Assembly: GCA_019308705.1 (NCBI GenBank)
Contig: JAFDHW010000121.1
Location: 1-7,108, forward strand
DNA: 7,108 nucleotides
Source of the DNA: Deltaproteobacteria bacterium
GTDB taxonomy: Bacteria > Desulfobacterota > Desulfobacteria > Desulfobacterales > Desulfatibacillaceae
Direction: 5' to 3'
In this document: positions 1-6,122 of the stretch, in pieces
Layout of the letters: every line of letters begins with the position of its first letter
Numbering within the stretch: position 1 is the first letter of the stretch
Made by a program: the position numbers and the translations under genes
The notes under the pieces: generated by a model
What the model was told of the DNA's origin: nothing
The model's input: the letters and a program-made list of their open reading frames with translations, nothing else
The model's database searches: none

Positions 1-101
1 TAGCACCCAAGGAGAAAAAAGTCTAGCCCGATCTTTCCCTATGATATCAATATGTTGTGCCAATAGGAACAAGAGGCACAAAATCCAGGGGTGCTACCCC
101 T
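1..101. repeat. Nested short inverted repeats near the putative element end
   Basis: Three inverted repeats are visible. TAGCACCC at 1-8 is the exact reverse complement of GGGTGCTA at 89-96. TGTGCC at 56-61 pairs with GGCACA at 75-80. AGGGGT at 87-92 pairs with ACCCCT at 96-101 around a 3-nt loop. None is followed by a T-run, so they do not look like intrinsic terminators. They could be subterminal binding sites or hairpins of a mobile element. Short repeats of this size also occur by chance, and only the 8-bp pair is notable. Confidence 0.45.
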
Positions 102-113
102 CTGAATGCTTAC
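1..113. mobile_element. Possible terminal end of an IS66-like element inserted into the IS3 copy
   Basis: This stretch is visibly lower in GC than the rest of the window and holds no convincing gene. It ends at 108-113 with GCTTAC, which reads GTAAGC on the minus strand, similar to the GTAAG(C) start I recall for IS66-family terminal repeats. Immediately after it, at 114, recognisable IS3 transposase coding sequence resumes mid-domain, as expected if another element had landed there. If the IS66 idea is right, an 8-bp target duplication (ACGGATTT, 114-121) should recur upstream of the window. Several short inverted repeats lie inside, listed separately. The family assignment rests on six bases plus the sharp boundary, so it is tentative; a rearrangement junction without a second element is the alternative. 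Confidence 0.35.
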
Positions 114-368
114 ACGGATTTTTGTGTGGCGGCGCTGGAAGAGGCGTTGGCGCAGTTCGGCCTGCCGGAGGTCTTTAACACGGACCAGGGCGGCCAGTTC
201 ACGAGCCTGGATTTCGTGGACACACTCAAGGCAGCCGGGGTGCGGATCTCCATGGACGGCAAGGGCCGGTGGGTGGATTATTACAACGCCAAGCGCCCTC
301 ACAGCAGGCTGGACGACCATACGCCCGACGAGGTATACGAAGCCGGCGCCCTGAAGGAAGCGGCATGA
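114..368 (+). pseudogene. IS3-family transposase (orfB, integrase core) fragment, truncated and internally deleted
   Basis: The reading frame carries the C-terminal half of an IS3-type DDE integrase core: TDFCVAALEEAL, then GLPEVFNTDQGGQFTS with the second catalytic aspartate (in NTDQGGQF, about 183-185), then ISMDGKGRW, and finally the family's terminal YYNAKRPHS and DHTPDEVYEAG motifs, ending in TGA at 366-368. Two things are broken. The 5' half, including the first catalytic aspartate, is missing at 113/114. The roughly 35-codon segment normally found between GKGRW and the YYN motif is absent; in intact relatives it contains the last catalytic residue, the E of the (V/T)ERLW-like motif. 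The frame is open from a GTG at 57, but residues before about 114 do not match transposase. It cannot encode an active enzyme. Confidence 0.88.
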
Positions 369-535
369 GAGGCATCCTCAGCCCCGCCGCCCGGCACCCG
401 GCGGCCTCCGACGAGCTATGGGCGGCCCATTCTCGGCCGCCGGCCGCCGGATGGCTCCGTGCCAAAAACATCATGGGCGCCCGAACGATCCAAAATCAGC
501 GGCCAAACCAACCCATATCCACCTTAAAAACGCCG

Positions 536-561
536 CTGACCTGTCCAACGATTGGGGACCA
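536..561 (+). repeat. Probable right terminal inverted repeat of the IS3 remnant
   Basis: On the minus strand this reads TGGTCCCCAATCGTTGGACA followed by GGTCAG. It has the 5'-TG start and the GGACA(G) core that I associate with ends of this IS3 subgroup. The left partner is not in the window, so the repeat is inferred from resemblance and its position behind orfB, not from a visible pair. Confidence 0.5.
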
Positions 562-567
562 CCTCTG

Positions 568-595
568 TTACCACCAGCCTGTACTGTGTTATGGT
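568..595 (+). promoter_or_regulatory. Candidate sigma70-type promoter for the transport operon
   Basis: TTACCA (568-573) and TATGGT (590-595) each match four of six positions of the -35 and -10 consensus, with a 16-nt spacer. A transcript would start near 602, leaving a leader of about 28 nt before the GTG at 630. The site lies just outside the inferred IS3 end (561), in the only non-coding gap before the operon. The match is modest and such pairs arise by chance, so this is a suggestion only. Confidence 0.25.
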
Positions 596-629
596 AGGTT
601 GACTTCCACCCCGGCAAGGGAGTTGCCCG

Positions 630-1382
630 GTGAAGAAACCCCTCCTTTTGCTTGCCGCCCTGCTCCTTGTTCCCGCAGCCCACGCCCATCAGGCCCCGGA
701 TGCCGGGGAGGTGGTGAAGGCGGCCCTGGACCGGTTCCGTGGAAGCACTTCCGAGTCCGTTTCCACCATGGTCATCCACCGGCCGGACTGGGAGCGGTCC
801 ATGACCATTCACGCGTTCACCGAGGGGCTGGACAAGAGCATCTTCTGGGTGACCGCGCCCCCCAAGGACGCGGGAAACGGCACCCTGAAGCTCGGCAGCC
901 GGATGTGGACCTACAACCCCAAGGTGAACCGGGTCATCAAGCTGCCCCCCTCCATGATGAGCCAGTCCTGGATGGGGTCGGATTTCTCCTACAACGACCT
1001 TTCCCGGTCCGACACCATTTTGGAGGACTACGAGCACGCCTTGCGGGAGACGAAGACCGTGGACGGCATGACGGTGTACGTCATCGACAGCCCGGCGCGG
1101 CCCACCGCGCCGGTGGTGTGGGGCAAGATCGTGTTCGAAATCCGCGAGGACTACGTGCTGCTCTACGAGGGCTACTTTGACGAGGACGGGGTGCTGGTCA
1201 AAGAGATGAAGACCCTCGAAATCGGCGAGATGGGCGGCCGGGTGCTCCCCCTGGAGATGCGCATGGCAAAGGTCGAGGAAGAGGACGAGTACACCCTGTT
1301 CTACTACGAGAGCGTTCAATTCGGCGTTTCGCTCCCGGCGAACCTGTTTACCGCCTCGGCCTTGAAGAATCCCCGGCGCTGA
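630..1382 (+). CDS. LolA-like periplasmic 'outer membrane lipoprotein-sorting' protein
   Basis: A 250-residue secreted protein. Residues 1-19 form a classical signal peptide: MKK, a leucine/alanine-rich core, and a likely cut after AHA (19) before HQ. No lipobox cysteine is present, so a soluble periplasmic protein is expected. The central block is the strongest family marker: APPKDAGNGTLKLG (76-89), RMWTYNPKVNRVIKLPPSMM (91-110), and QSWMGSDFSYNDL (112-124). This is the pattern of the LolA_like group (PF17131), distant relatives of LolA that fold into an open beta-barrel with a hydrophobic pocket. Start: GTG at 630, with AGGGAG at 617-622 seven bases upstream. It heads an operon with two LolC/E-type permeases, an ATPase and an outer-membrane barrel, so it is probably the periplasmic carrier for that system. 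Cargo is unknown; it is too divergent to be called housekeeping LolA. Confidence 0.9.
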   Translation: MKKPLLLLAALLLVPAAHAHQAPDAGEVVKAALDRFRGSTSESVSTMVIHRPDWERSMTIHAFTEGLDKSIFWVTAPPKDAGNGTLKLGSRMWTYNPKVNRVIKLPPSMMSQSWMGSDFSYNDLSRSDTILEDYEHALRETKTVDGMTVYVIDSPARPTAPVVWGKIVFEIREDYVLLYEGYFDEDGVLVKEMKTLEIGEMGGRVLPLEMRMAKVEEEDEYTLFYYESVQFGVSLPANLFTASALKNPRR

Positions 1383-1384
1383 CC

Positions 1385-2620
1385 ATGGGCGTGGACGTGA
1401 AGATGGCCTGGCGGAACGTGTGGCGGAACCCGCGCCGCTCTGTGCTCACCATGCTGGCCATTGCGTTCGCCTGTATGCTTCTGGTGTTCATGCTCTCCTT
1501 CCAGCTCGGGTCCTACGAGCAGATGATCGAGTTCACCCTGCGCCTGCGCACCGGGCATTTGCAGGTGCAGGCCAAGGGCTACGAGAACAGCCGCAACATC
1601 CGCCTGGCGGTCAAGGACCCGGCGGCCGTAAAACGCATCCTGCAAGACAACCCTTCCGTGGCGGCCGTGGCGATGCGGGGAAACGGGTTCGCCCTGCTCT
1701 CCTCGGAGACCCGCTCCTACGGCGCGCTGGTCACGGGCGTCCAGCCCGGGCCGGAGGCGGCCATCACCAACATCCGCGCGGTGGTCAGGGAGGGGGAATA
1801 CCTTTCCCCCGGCGACAACAACACGGTGCTTTTAGGCTCGCTTCTGGCGGACAACCTCAAGCTTTCGCCGGGCGGCGAGATGGTGCTTCTTGGCCAGGCC
1901 AAAGACGGGTCCGTGGCCGCCAGCGTGCTCACCGTCGCCGGCACGTTCTCCACGGGCGCGGACGAGATGGACCGGCAGTTCGCCCTCATGCCGCTTTCCA
2001 CCTTTGACCGGCTGTTCGCCATGCGCGGCGCGGTCCACGAGGTGGTGGCCACCTGCAAAAGCCTGGACGACGTGGACGCGGTGCAGGCCGCCGTGGCGGA
2101 CGCGGTTTCCGGCCTGCAAAAAGACCCGCCTCTTGTGGTCTGGAACTGGCGCGAACTCCTCCCCGGCCTGCTCCAGGGCATCAAGATCGACTTCTTCTCG
2201 GGCGTCATCTTCTACTTCATCCTCATCGTGGTGGTGGCCTTTTCCATCATGAACACCTTTCTCATGGCCGTGTTCGAGCGCACCAAGGAGTTCGGCGTGC
2301 TCATGGCCCTTGGGGTTTCCCGCTGGCGGCTCTCCAGGCTGCTTTTGCTGGAGTCCTCGTTCTTGTGCCTGGTGGGCATCGCCGCGGGCGTGGCCGCCGG
2401 CGTGCTGCTCACCCTCTATTTCCAGAACCACGGCATCCACATCGCCAGCGTGGAGGATCTGCTGCGGTCCTATGGGCTGCCCCCGCAGCTGTACCCGCGG
2501 CTGTCCAAGGCCTCGCTCATCCCCGGGCCGGTGCTGGTGTTCGCCATTACCTTTCTGACAGCCCTGTACCCCGCGCTCAGGGTGCGGCTGCTCAAGACCG
2601 TGGACGCATTGCGTTCCTAG
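1385..2620 (+). CDS. ABC transporter permease, FtsX/LolC-LolE type (first paralogue)
   Basis: A 411-residue inner-membrane protein with the four-segment layout of the MacB/LolCE permease family: one N-terminal membrane segment (about 20-40), a large periplasmic domain (about 45-265), then three C-terminal segments (about 270-297, 318-346, 378-400). The opening MAWRNVWRNPRRS (7-19) and TGHLQVQAKGY (56-66) are typical of COG4591 (LolE-like) permeases. The cytoplasmic coupling region FERTKEFGVLMALGVS (297-312) is the FtsX-domain motif that contacts the ATPase. These permeases extract lipophilic cargo or act mechanically on the periplasmic side rather than forming a classic channel. The start is 2 nt after the previous stop, so translation is probably coupled; the ATG at 1385 has only a weak ribosome site, and ATG at 1403 (Met-7) is an alternative. 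It probably pairs with the next gene as a heterodimer. Confidence 0.93.
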   Translation: MGVDVKMAWRNVWRNPRRSVLTMLAIAFACMLLVFMLSFQLGSYEQMIEFTLRLRTGHLQVQAKGYENSRNIRLAVKDPAAVKRILQDNPSVAAVAMRGNGFALLSSETRSYGALVTGVQPGPEAAITNIRAVVREGEYLSPGDNNTVLLGSLLADNLKLSPGGEMVLLGQAKDGSVAASVLTVAGTFSTGADEMDRQFALMPLSTFDRLFAMRGAVHEVVATCKSLDDVDAVQAAVADAVSGLQKDPPLVVWNWRELLPGLLQGIKIDFFSGVIFYFILIVVVAFSIMNTFLMAVFERTKEFGVLMALGVSRWRLSRLLLLESSFLCLVGIAAGVAAGVLLTLYFQNHGIHIASVEDLLRSYGLPPQLYPRLSKASLIPGPVLVFAITFLTALYPALRVRLLKTVDALRS

Positions 2621-2630
2621 GAAAGACCCC

Positions 2631-3851
2631 ATGTACGCACGGCTCGGGTGGCGCAACGTGTGGAGAAACCCCCGGCGCACGGCGGTCATCGTCACCGCGA
2701 TGACCATCGGCGTGTGGTGCATGATCTTTCTGGCCGGGGCCATGGCGGGCATGTACGAGGGCATGATCGAAAACTCCCTGTCCACCTTGACCGGCCATTT
2801 GCAGGTCCACGCGCCGGGCTTTCGCACGGACCCCGTGGTAGAGCACTCCATGGACCCGGACCCGGTGGCCGGGGCGTTCGACAAGGTCCTGCCTCCCGGC
2901 TCTCACTACGCCTTCCGGGTGCGGGTCAACGCGGTGGTGCAGAACGCCCGCCACTCCACGGCCGCCACCCTGGTGGGCATCCAGCCGGAACGGGAGGCCA
3001 AGGTAAGCTTCGTCAAGACCGGGGTGACCCGAGGGGAGTACCTTGAGCCGGGCGACGCCCGCGGCATCCTCGCCGGGGCCGCCCTGGCCGAGGACTTTGA
3101 AACGGAGATCGGCAAGAAACTCATCCTCGTAAGCCAGGGCGCCCAGGGCGAAATCCAGTCCCGCGCCTACCGCATCCGCGGGCTTTTCCATGCGGAACTG
3201 GAGGCCACGGAAAAGCAGTACGTGTTCGTGGACATGAAGTCCGCCCAGGCCATGCTGGAAATGGGCGGCCAGGTGTCCGAAGCCGCGGTGTGGCTGCCGG
3301 ACGCGGATCTGACCCCCCAGGTGGTGAAGGACCTTTCCGCCGAGCTTTCCGCGGACCGCTACGAGGTGGCGGACTACAAGGAGCTCATGCCGCTCATCAC
3401 CGCCAGTATAGGCGTCTGGGACACCTTCATGATCATCTGGTACCTGGTGGTGTTCGTGGCCATGGGCTTCGGCATCGTGAACACCATCCTCATGGCGGTC
3501 ATGGAGCGCATGCGGGAGTTCGGCCTGTTGAAGGCCCTGGGCATGAAGCCGCGGCAGATCGCGGGCACCGTGCTGGCCGAAAGCGCGGTGGTCATCGTCC
3601 TGGGCATGGTGCTGGGCAACCTGTTCGGGTTTCTGTCCGTGTACGCGGTGTCCAAAACGGGCATCGACTTGTCCGCCCTGGCCGCGGGCGCAGAGCGCTG
3701 GGCCCTGCCGCGGGTCATCATTCCCACCATCCGCTTCCGGGACGTGTGGATGGCGGACCTGGTGGTCATCGTCCTGGGGCTTTTGGTGAGCCTGTACCCG
3801 GCGATGAAGGCGGCAAGGACAACTCCCAAGGACGCCATGTCCGATTTGTAG
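2631..3851 (+). CDS. ABC transporter permease, FtsX/LolC-LolE type (second paralogue)
   Basis: A 406-residue relative of the preceding permease with the same plan: membrane segment at about 18-40, periplasmic domain at about 45-260, then segments at about 266-291, 312-341 and 374-392. Parallel motifs show descent from a duplication: GWRNVWRNPRRT (6-17), TGHLQVHAPGF (54-64), TRGEYLEPGD (133-142), and MERMREFGLLKALGMK (291-306), against REGEYLSPGD and ERTKEFGVLMALG in the partner. Elsewhere the periplasmic domains differ strongly, as in LolC versus LolE, where one partner binds the periplasmic carrier and the other the cargo. AGGAAAG at 2619-2625 gives a reasonable ribosome site 5 nt before the ATG, and the gap to the previous gene is 10 nt. 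Cargo specificity cannot be read from sequence. Confidence 0.93.
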   Translation: MYARLGWRNVWRNPRRTAVIVTAMTIGVWCMIFLAGAMAGMYEGMIENSLSTLTGHLQVHAPGFRTDPVVEHSMDPDPVAGAFDKVLPPGSHYAFRVRVNAVVQNARHSTAATLVGIQPEREAKVSFVKTGVTRGEYLEPGDARGILAGAALAEDFETEIGKKLILVSQGAQGEIQSRAYRIRGLFHAELEATEKQYVFVDMKSAQAMLEMGGQVSEAAVWLPDADLTPQVVKDLSAELSADRYEVADYKELMPLITASIGVWDTFMIIWYLVVFVAMGFGIVNTILMAVMERMREFGLLKALGMKPRQIAGTVLAESAVVIVLGMVLGNLFGFLSVYAVSKTGIDLSALAAGAERWALPRVIIPTIRFRDVWMADLVVIVLGLLVSLYPAMKAARTTPKDAMSDL

Positions 3852-3858
3852 GGGCGCC

Positions 3859-3951
3859 ATGAACGTCTTTTCCCGCGTCGCCGACGAACAGAAGCGGATC
3901 CACGCGGGAGCCGGCGTCCTGGCCATGCACGAGCGGGAGAAAAACCAATGA
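3859..3951 (+). CDS. Possible 30-residue micro-protein between permease and ATPase genes
   Basis: An ATG at 3859 opens a 30-codon frame that ends with TGA at 3949-3951. That stop overlaps the ATPase start in an ATGA arrangement, the same architecture as the ATPase-barrel junction. GGGG at 3851-3854 (overlapping the permease stop) serves as a ribosome site 4 nt upstream. The product starts MNVFSRVADEQKRIHAGAG and ends in HEREKNQ; it is hydrophilic and charged, with no signal peptide or membrane segment. I recognise no family. It may be a real small subunit, a translational coupler that delivers ribosomes to the ATPase gene, or a chance frame in an untranslated gap of about 96 nt. The gap is unusually long for this operon, which otherwise leaves 10 nt or fewer. 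Confidence 0.4.
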   Translation: MNVFSRVADEQKRIHAGAGVLAMHEREKNQ

Positions 3952-4649
3952 GCAAAACCAACGGGGCCATGGTGAGCGCGCAGGGGGTGTGGAAGGTCTA
4001 CCGCCAGGGAGAGGTGACGGTGAACGCCCTGGCCGGGGTGGACCTTTCCGTGGAAAAAGGGGAGTTCATGGCGCTCGCCGGGCCTTCGGGCTCGGGCAAG
4101 ACCACGCTTCTGAACATCCTGGGCGGCCTGGACAACGCGGACAAGGGCGAGGTGACCGTGGAGGGCAAAACCCTTGGAGACATGAGCCAGGGCGAGCTCG
4201 CGGCCATGCGCCTTGCCCGCATCGGGTTCGTGTTCCAGGCCTACAACCTCATCCCCGTGCTCTCCGCCGAGGAGAACGTGGAGTTCGTCATGCTCCTCCA
4301 GGGGGTGCCCGCCTCGGAGCGCAGGTCCCGCGCCCGGGCGGTGCTGGACGAAGTGGGCCTTTCCGGCATGTACAACCGCCGGCCCGCCCAGCTATCCGGC
4401 GGCCAGCAGCAACGGGTGGCCGTGGCCCGGGCCATCGTCTCCAACCCCGCCATCGTGCTGGCCGACGAGCCCACCGCCAACCTGGACTCCAAGACCGGCC
4501 GGGGCCTTTTGGAGATAATGCGCAAAATGAACACGGAGCGCCGGGTCACCTTCATCTTCTCCACCCACGACAGCATGGTCATGGAATTCGCCCGCCGCCT
4601 GGTGCATTTGAAGGACGGGCGGGTGGAAAAGGAGGAGACCAAGGCATGA
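3948..4649 (+). CDS. ABC transporter ATPase, LolD/MacB type
   Basis: A 233-residue cytoplasmic ATPase with every expected motif: Walker A GPSGSGKT (45-52), Q-loop glutamine in FVFQAYNLIP (about 97), signature LSGGQQQRVAVARAI (149-163), Walker B IVLADEP with catalytic Glu-174 (169-175), D-loop NLDS (179-182), and switch histidine in STHD (about 207). The length and the AYNLIPVLSAEENVE stretch are characteristic of the LolD/MacB/FtsE-like subfamily that powers FtsX-type permeases, so it is assigned to the two permeases just upstream. The ATG at 3948 has GGGAG (3935-3939) 8 nt upstream and overlaps the stop of the micro-ORF by 4 nt. It should work as a homodimer driving cargo release at the outer face of the inner membrane. 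Calling it lolD itself would go too far, because the operon lacks the usual housekeeping context. Confidence 0.95.
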   Translation: MSKTNGAMVSAQGVWKVYRQGEVTVNALAGVDLSVEKGEFMALAGPSGSGKTTLLNILGGLDNADKGEVTVEGKTLGDMSQGELAAMRLARIGFVFQAYNLIPVLSAEENVEFVMLLQGVPASERRSRARAVLDEVGLSGMYNRRPAQLSGGQQQRVAVARAIVSNPAIVLADEPTANLDSKTGRGLLEIMRKMNTERRVTFIFSTHDSMVMEFARRLVHLKDGRVEKEETKA

Positions 4650-5965
4650 GAATCCGAGACGCTTGTCTTGCGCTTGCCGCAATGCTGCTCCTGCTGCCGC
4701 ATCCCGGTTCCGCCCAGCCCCTGTTGGAAGACCTCCCGGGCTATTGGAGCGGCCACCTGCGGGCCCGCGGCCGGGTTTCGGAGCCCGAGGAAGGCTCGGT
4801 GTACTCCCCCGCGGGCGGCGACACCCTCCACGACTGGGCCGGGGAGCTTCGCTTGAAGTGGGACATGCCCCTGGAGAACCGCCTTTCCTTTACCGTGCAT
4901 TATGTGAACGCCGCCACGGGCGGAGACACCCGCGAGAGCCTGTCCGGCCTGGCCGCGGTTTCCCCGGCCCTGGCCGGCTCGCCGGTCATCCCCGGCGGGA
5001 GCGTGGACGACGACACCCGGGCCCTGGACCTCACCGCCACCCTGGACGAGGATGAGGACTTTCTCTGGTACCACCGTATCGACCGGCTGTGCCTGGCGTA
5101 CAACCCCACCTGGGGCAACGTCCGCGTGGGCCGCCAGGCCGTGACCCTGGGCAACGGGCTGATCTTCAACCCCATGGACCTGTTTAACCCCTTTTCTCCC
5201 ACCAACGTGGAGCGGGACTACAAGACCGGCGACGACATGGTGTTCGTGGAATTGATCCCCCAGACCGGGATGAACCTCCAGTTCCTTTACGTGCCCCGAA
5301 GGGACCCGGACGGCGACCTTTCTCCGGACTATTCCTCCGTGGCCGCCAAGGCGCGTTTTCCCGTGGCCGGCCTGGAGGTGGACGTGCTGGCCTCCCGGCA
5401 CTTCGAGGATACCGTGGTGGGCGCGGGCGCCTCGGGTTACCTGGGCGCCTCCACCTGGCGGGCGGACCTGGTGTGGGGCGTGCTGCACGACGAACCCGCC
5501 CCGCCCGGCGTGGACCAGAAGGACACCTACGCCGCGGTGGTGGCCAACCTGGACCGCTCCTGGATGTACAAGGGAAAGAATTTCTACGGGCTTCTGGAGT
5601 TCTACCACAACACGCTTCTGGACAACGACTACGCCACGGACACCATGGAGCCGGCCGTCGCCCGCCGCCTTGAATACGGCGAACTCCACTCCCTGGGCTC
5701 CACCTACCTGGCCGGCTCCGTGCAGATGGAGGCCCATCCCCTGGTGAACCTTTACCTCACCATGATCAACAACTTGGCCGACCCCTCGGGCGCGCTTCTC
5801 CCCCGCGTGGAGTACAGCGCCCGTCAGAACCTCCAGGTCACCCTGGGCGCCAACCTCTTCTGGGGCGGTTCGGGCACCGAATACGGTGGCTGGACCATCC
5901 CCGGCACATCCCTCTCCACCGCCCCGCCCCAGGCCGCCTACGCGTGGGCGACGTGGTATTTTTGA
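4646..5965 (+). CDS. Outer-membrane beta-barrel protein, DUF1302/porin-like
   Basis: A 439-residue exported protein. A signal peptide (MRIRD, hydrophobic 7-18, cut probably after GSA at about 23) is followed by alternating hydrophobic/polar strands with Trp/Tyr girdles throughout. The chain ends in AWATWYF, the C-terminal aromatic signature recognised by the BAM insertion machinery. The best conserved block is VGRQAVTLGNGLIFNPMDLF (161-180) followed by NPFSPTNVERDYKTGDDM (181-198), the hallmark of DUF1302 / alginate-export-like barrels. An acidic loop with DDD (121-123) and DEDED (134-138) lies before it. The start at 4646 is chosen because GGAGGAG (4631-4637) is 8 nt upstream, the signal peptide begins there, and the ATGA overlap couples it to the ATPase; the frame is open far upstream only because of GC bias. 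It is probably the outer-membrane acceptor or exit port of the operon's transport route. Confidence 0.88.
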   Translation: MRIRDACLALAAMLLLLPHPGSAQPLLEDLPGYWSGHLRARGRVSEPEEGSVYSPAGGDTLHDWAGELRLKWDMPLENRLSFTVHYVNAATGGDTRESLSGLAAVSPALAGSPVIPGGSVDDDTRALDLTATLDEDEDFLWYHRIDRLCLAYNPTWGNVRVGRQAVTLGNGLIFNPMDLFNPFSPTNVERDYKTGDDMVFVELIPQTGMNLQFLYVPRRDPDGDLSPDYSSVAAKARFPVAGLEVDVLASRHFEDTVVGAGASGYLGASTWRADLVWGVLHDEPAPPGVDQKDTYAAVVANLDRSWMYKGKNFYGLLEFYHNTLLDNDYATDTMEPAVARRLEYGELHSLGSTYLAGSVQMEAHPLVNLYLTMINNLADPSGALLPRVEYSARQNLQVTLGANLFWGGSGTEYGGWTIPGTSLSTAPPQAAYAWATWYF

Positions 5966-5975
5966 CGAGATTCGC

Positions 5976-6007
5976 GGCCGGGGACGGGAACGGACGGAGT
6001 CCCGGCC
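5976..6007 (+). other. Weak hairpin just downstream of the barrel gene
   Basis: GGCCGGG-G-AC (5976-5985) can pair with GTCCCGGCC (5999-6007) as a 9-bp GC stem with one bulged G and a 13-nt loop, starting 10 nt after the operon's last stop. No T-run follows, so it is not a textbook intrinsic terminator. It might stabilise the mRNA 3' end or be chance structure in GC-rich DNA. Confidence 0.25.
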
Positions 6008-6122
6008 CACGCGGAGTACCACGAACGAAATGCCGGGAGGGGGAGCCAAAACAGGCAAGCAGGAAGTGAGGGCGCAAAGGGAATGCGAAGCGCTCCCGCG
6101 AACCGGAAGCATGTTCGGGAAG

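Larger units (their letters stand above)
114..561 (+). mobile_element. IS3-family insertion sequence remnant (3' part with right end)
   Basis: The remnant comprises the orfB pseudogene plus about 190 nt of trailing sequence typical of this IS type. The tail includes a very GC-rich, palindrome-prone stretch (about 380-455) and then the conserved-looking end CTGTCCAACGATTGGGGACC (541-560). IS3 elements usually end in 5'-TG...CA-3'; the CA at 560-561 fits, giving an inward-reading terminal repeat that begins TGGTCCCC. The matching left end is outside the window or lost, so the exact boundary and any 3-5-bp target duplication cannot be confirmed. The element ends 68 nt before the start codon of the downstream operon. 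Confidence 0.7.

Noticed and set aside
57..113. GTG at 57 as a true start for the transposase frame
   Set aside because: The first 19 codons do not resemble transposase and lie in the lower-GC flanking sequence; the frame is open there by chance across an insertion junction.
380..455. GC-rich palindromic stretch considered as a structured RNA or terminator
   Set aside because: It is inside the IS3 tail, the pairings are simple CGG/CCG repeats and no T-run follows.
269..1180. Plus-strand 303-codon frame spanning the IS3 tail and the LolA-like gene
   Set aside because: It crosses the IS boundary and overlaps a protein with a clear signal peptide and family motifs in a different frame.
2592..3926. 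Antisense open frame of 444 codons opposite the second permease
   Set aside because: Histidine- and glycine-rich shadow of the permease gene with no family resemblance.
3989..4645. Long open frame upstream of and in phase with the barrel gene, which would give a 658-residue protein
   Set aside because: It overlaps the fully motif-supported ABC ATPase in another frame, the extension is Arg/Gly/Pro-rich low-complexity sequence, and the signal peptide and strong ribosome site are at 4646.
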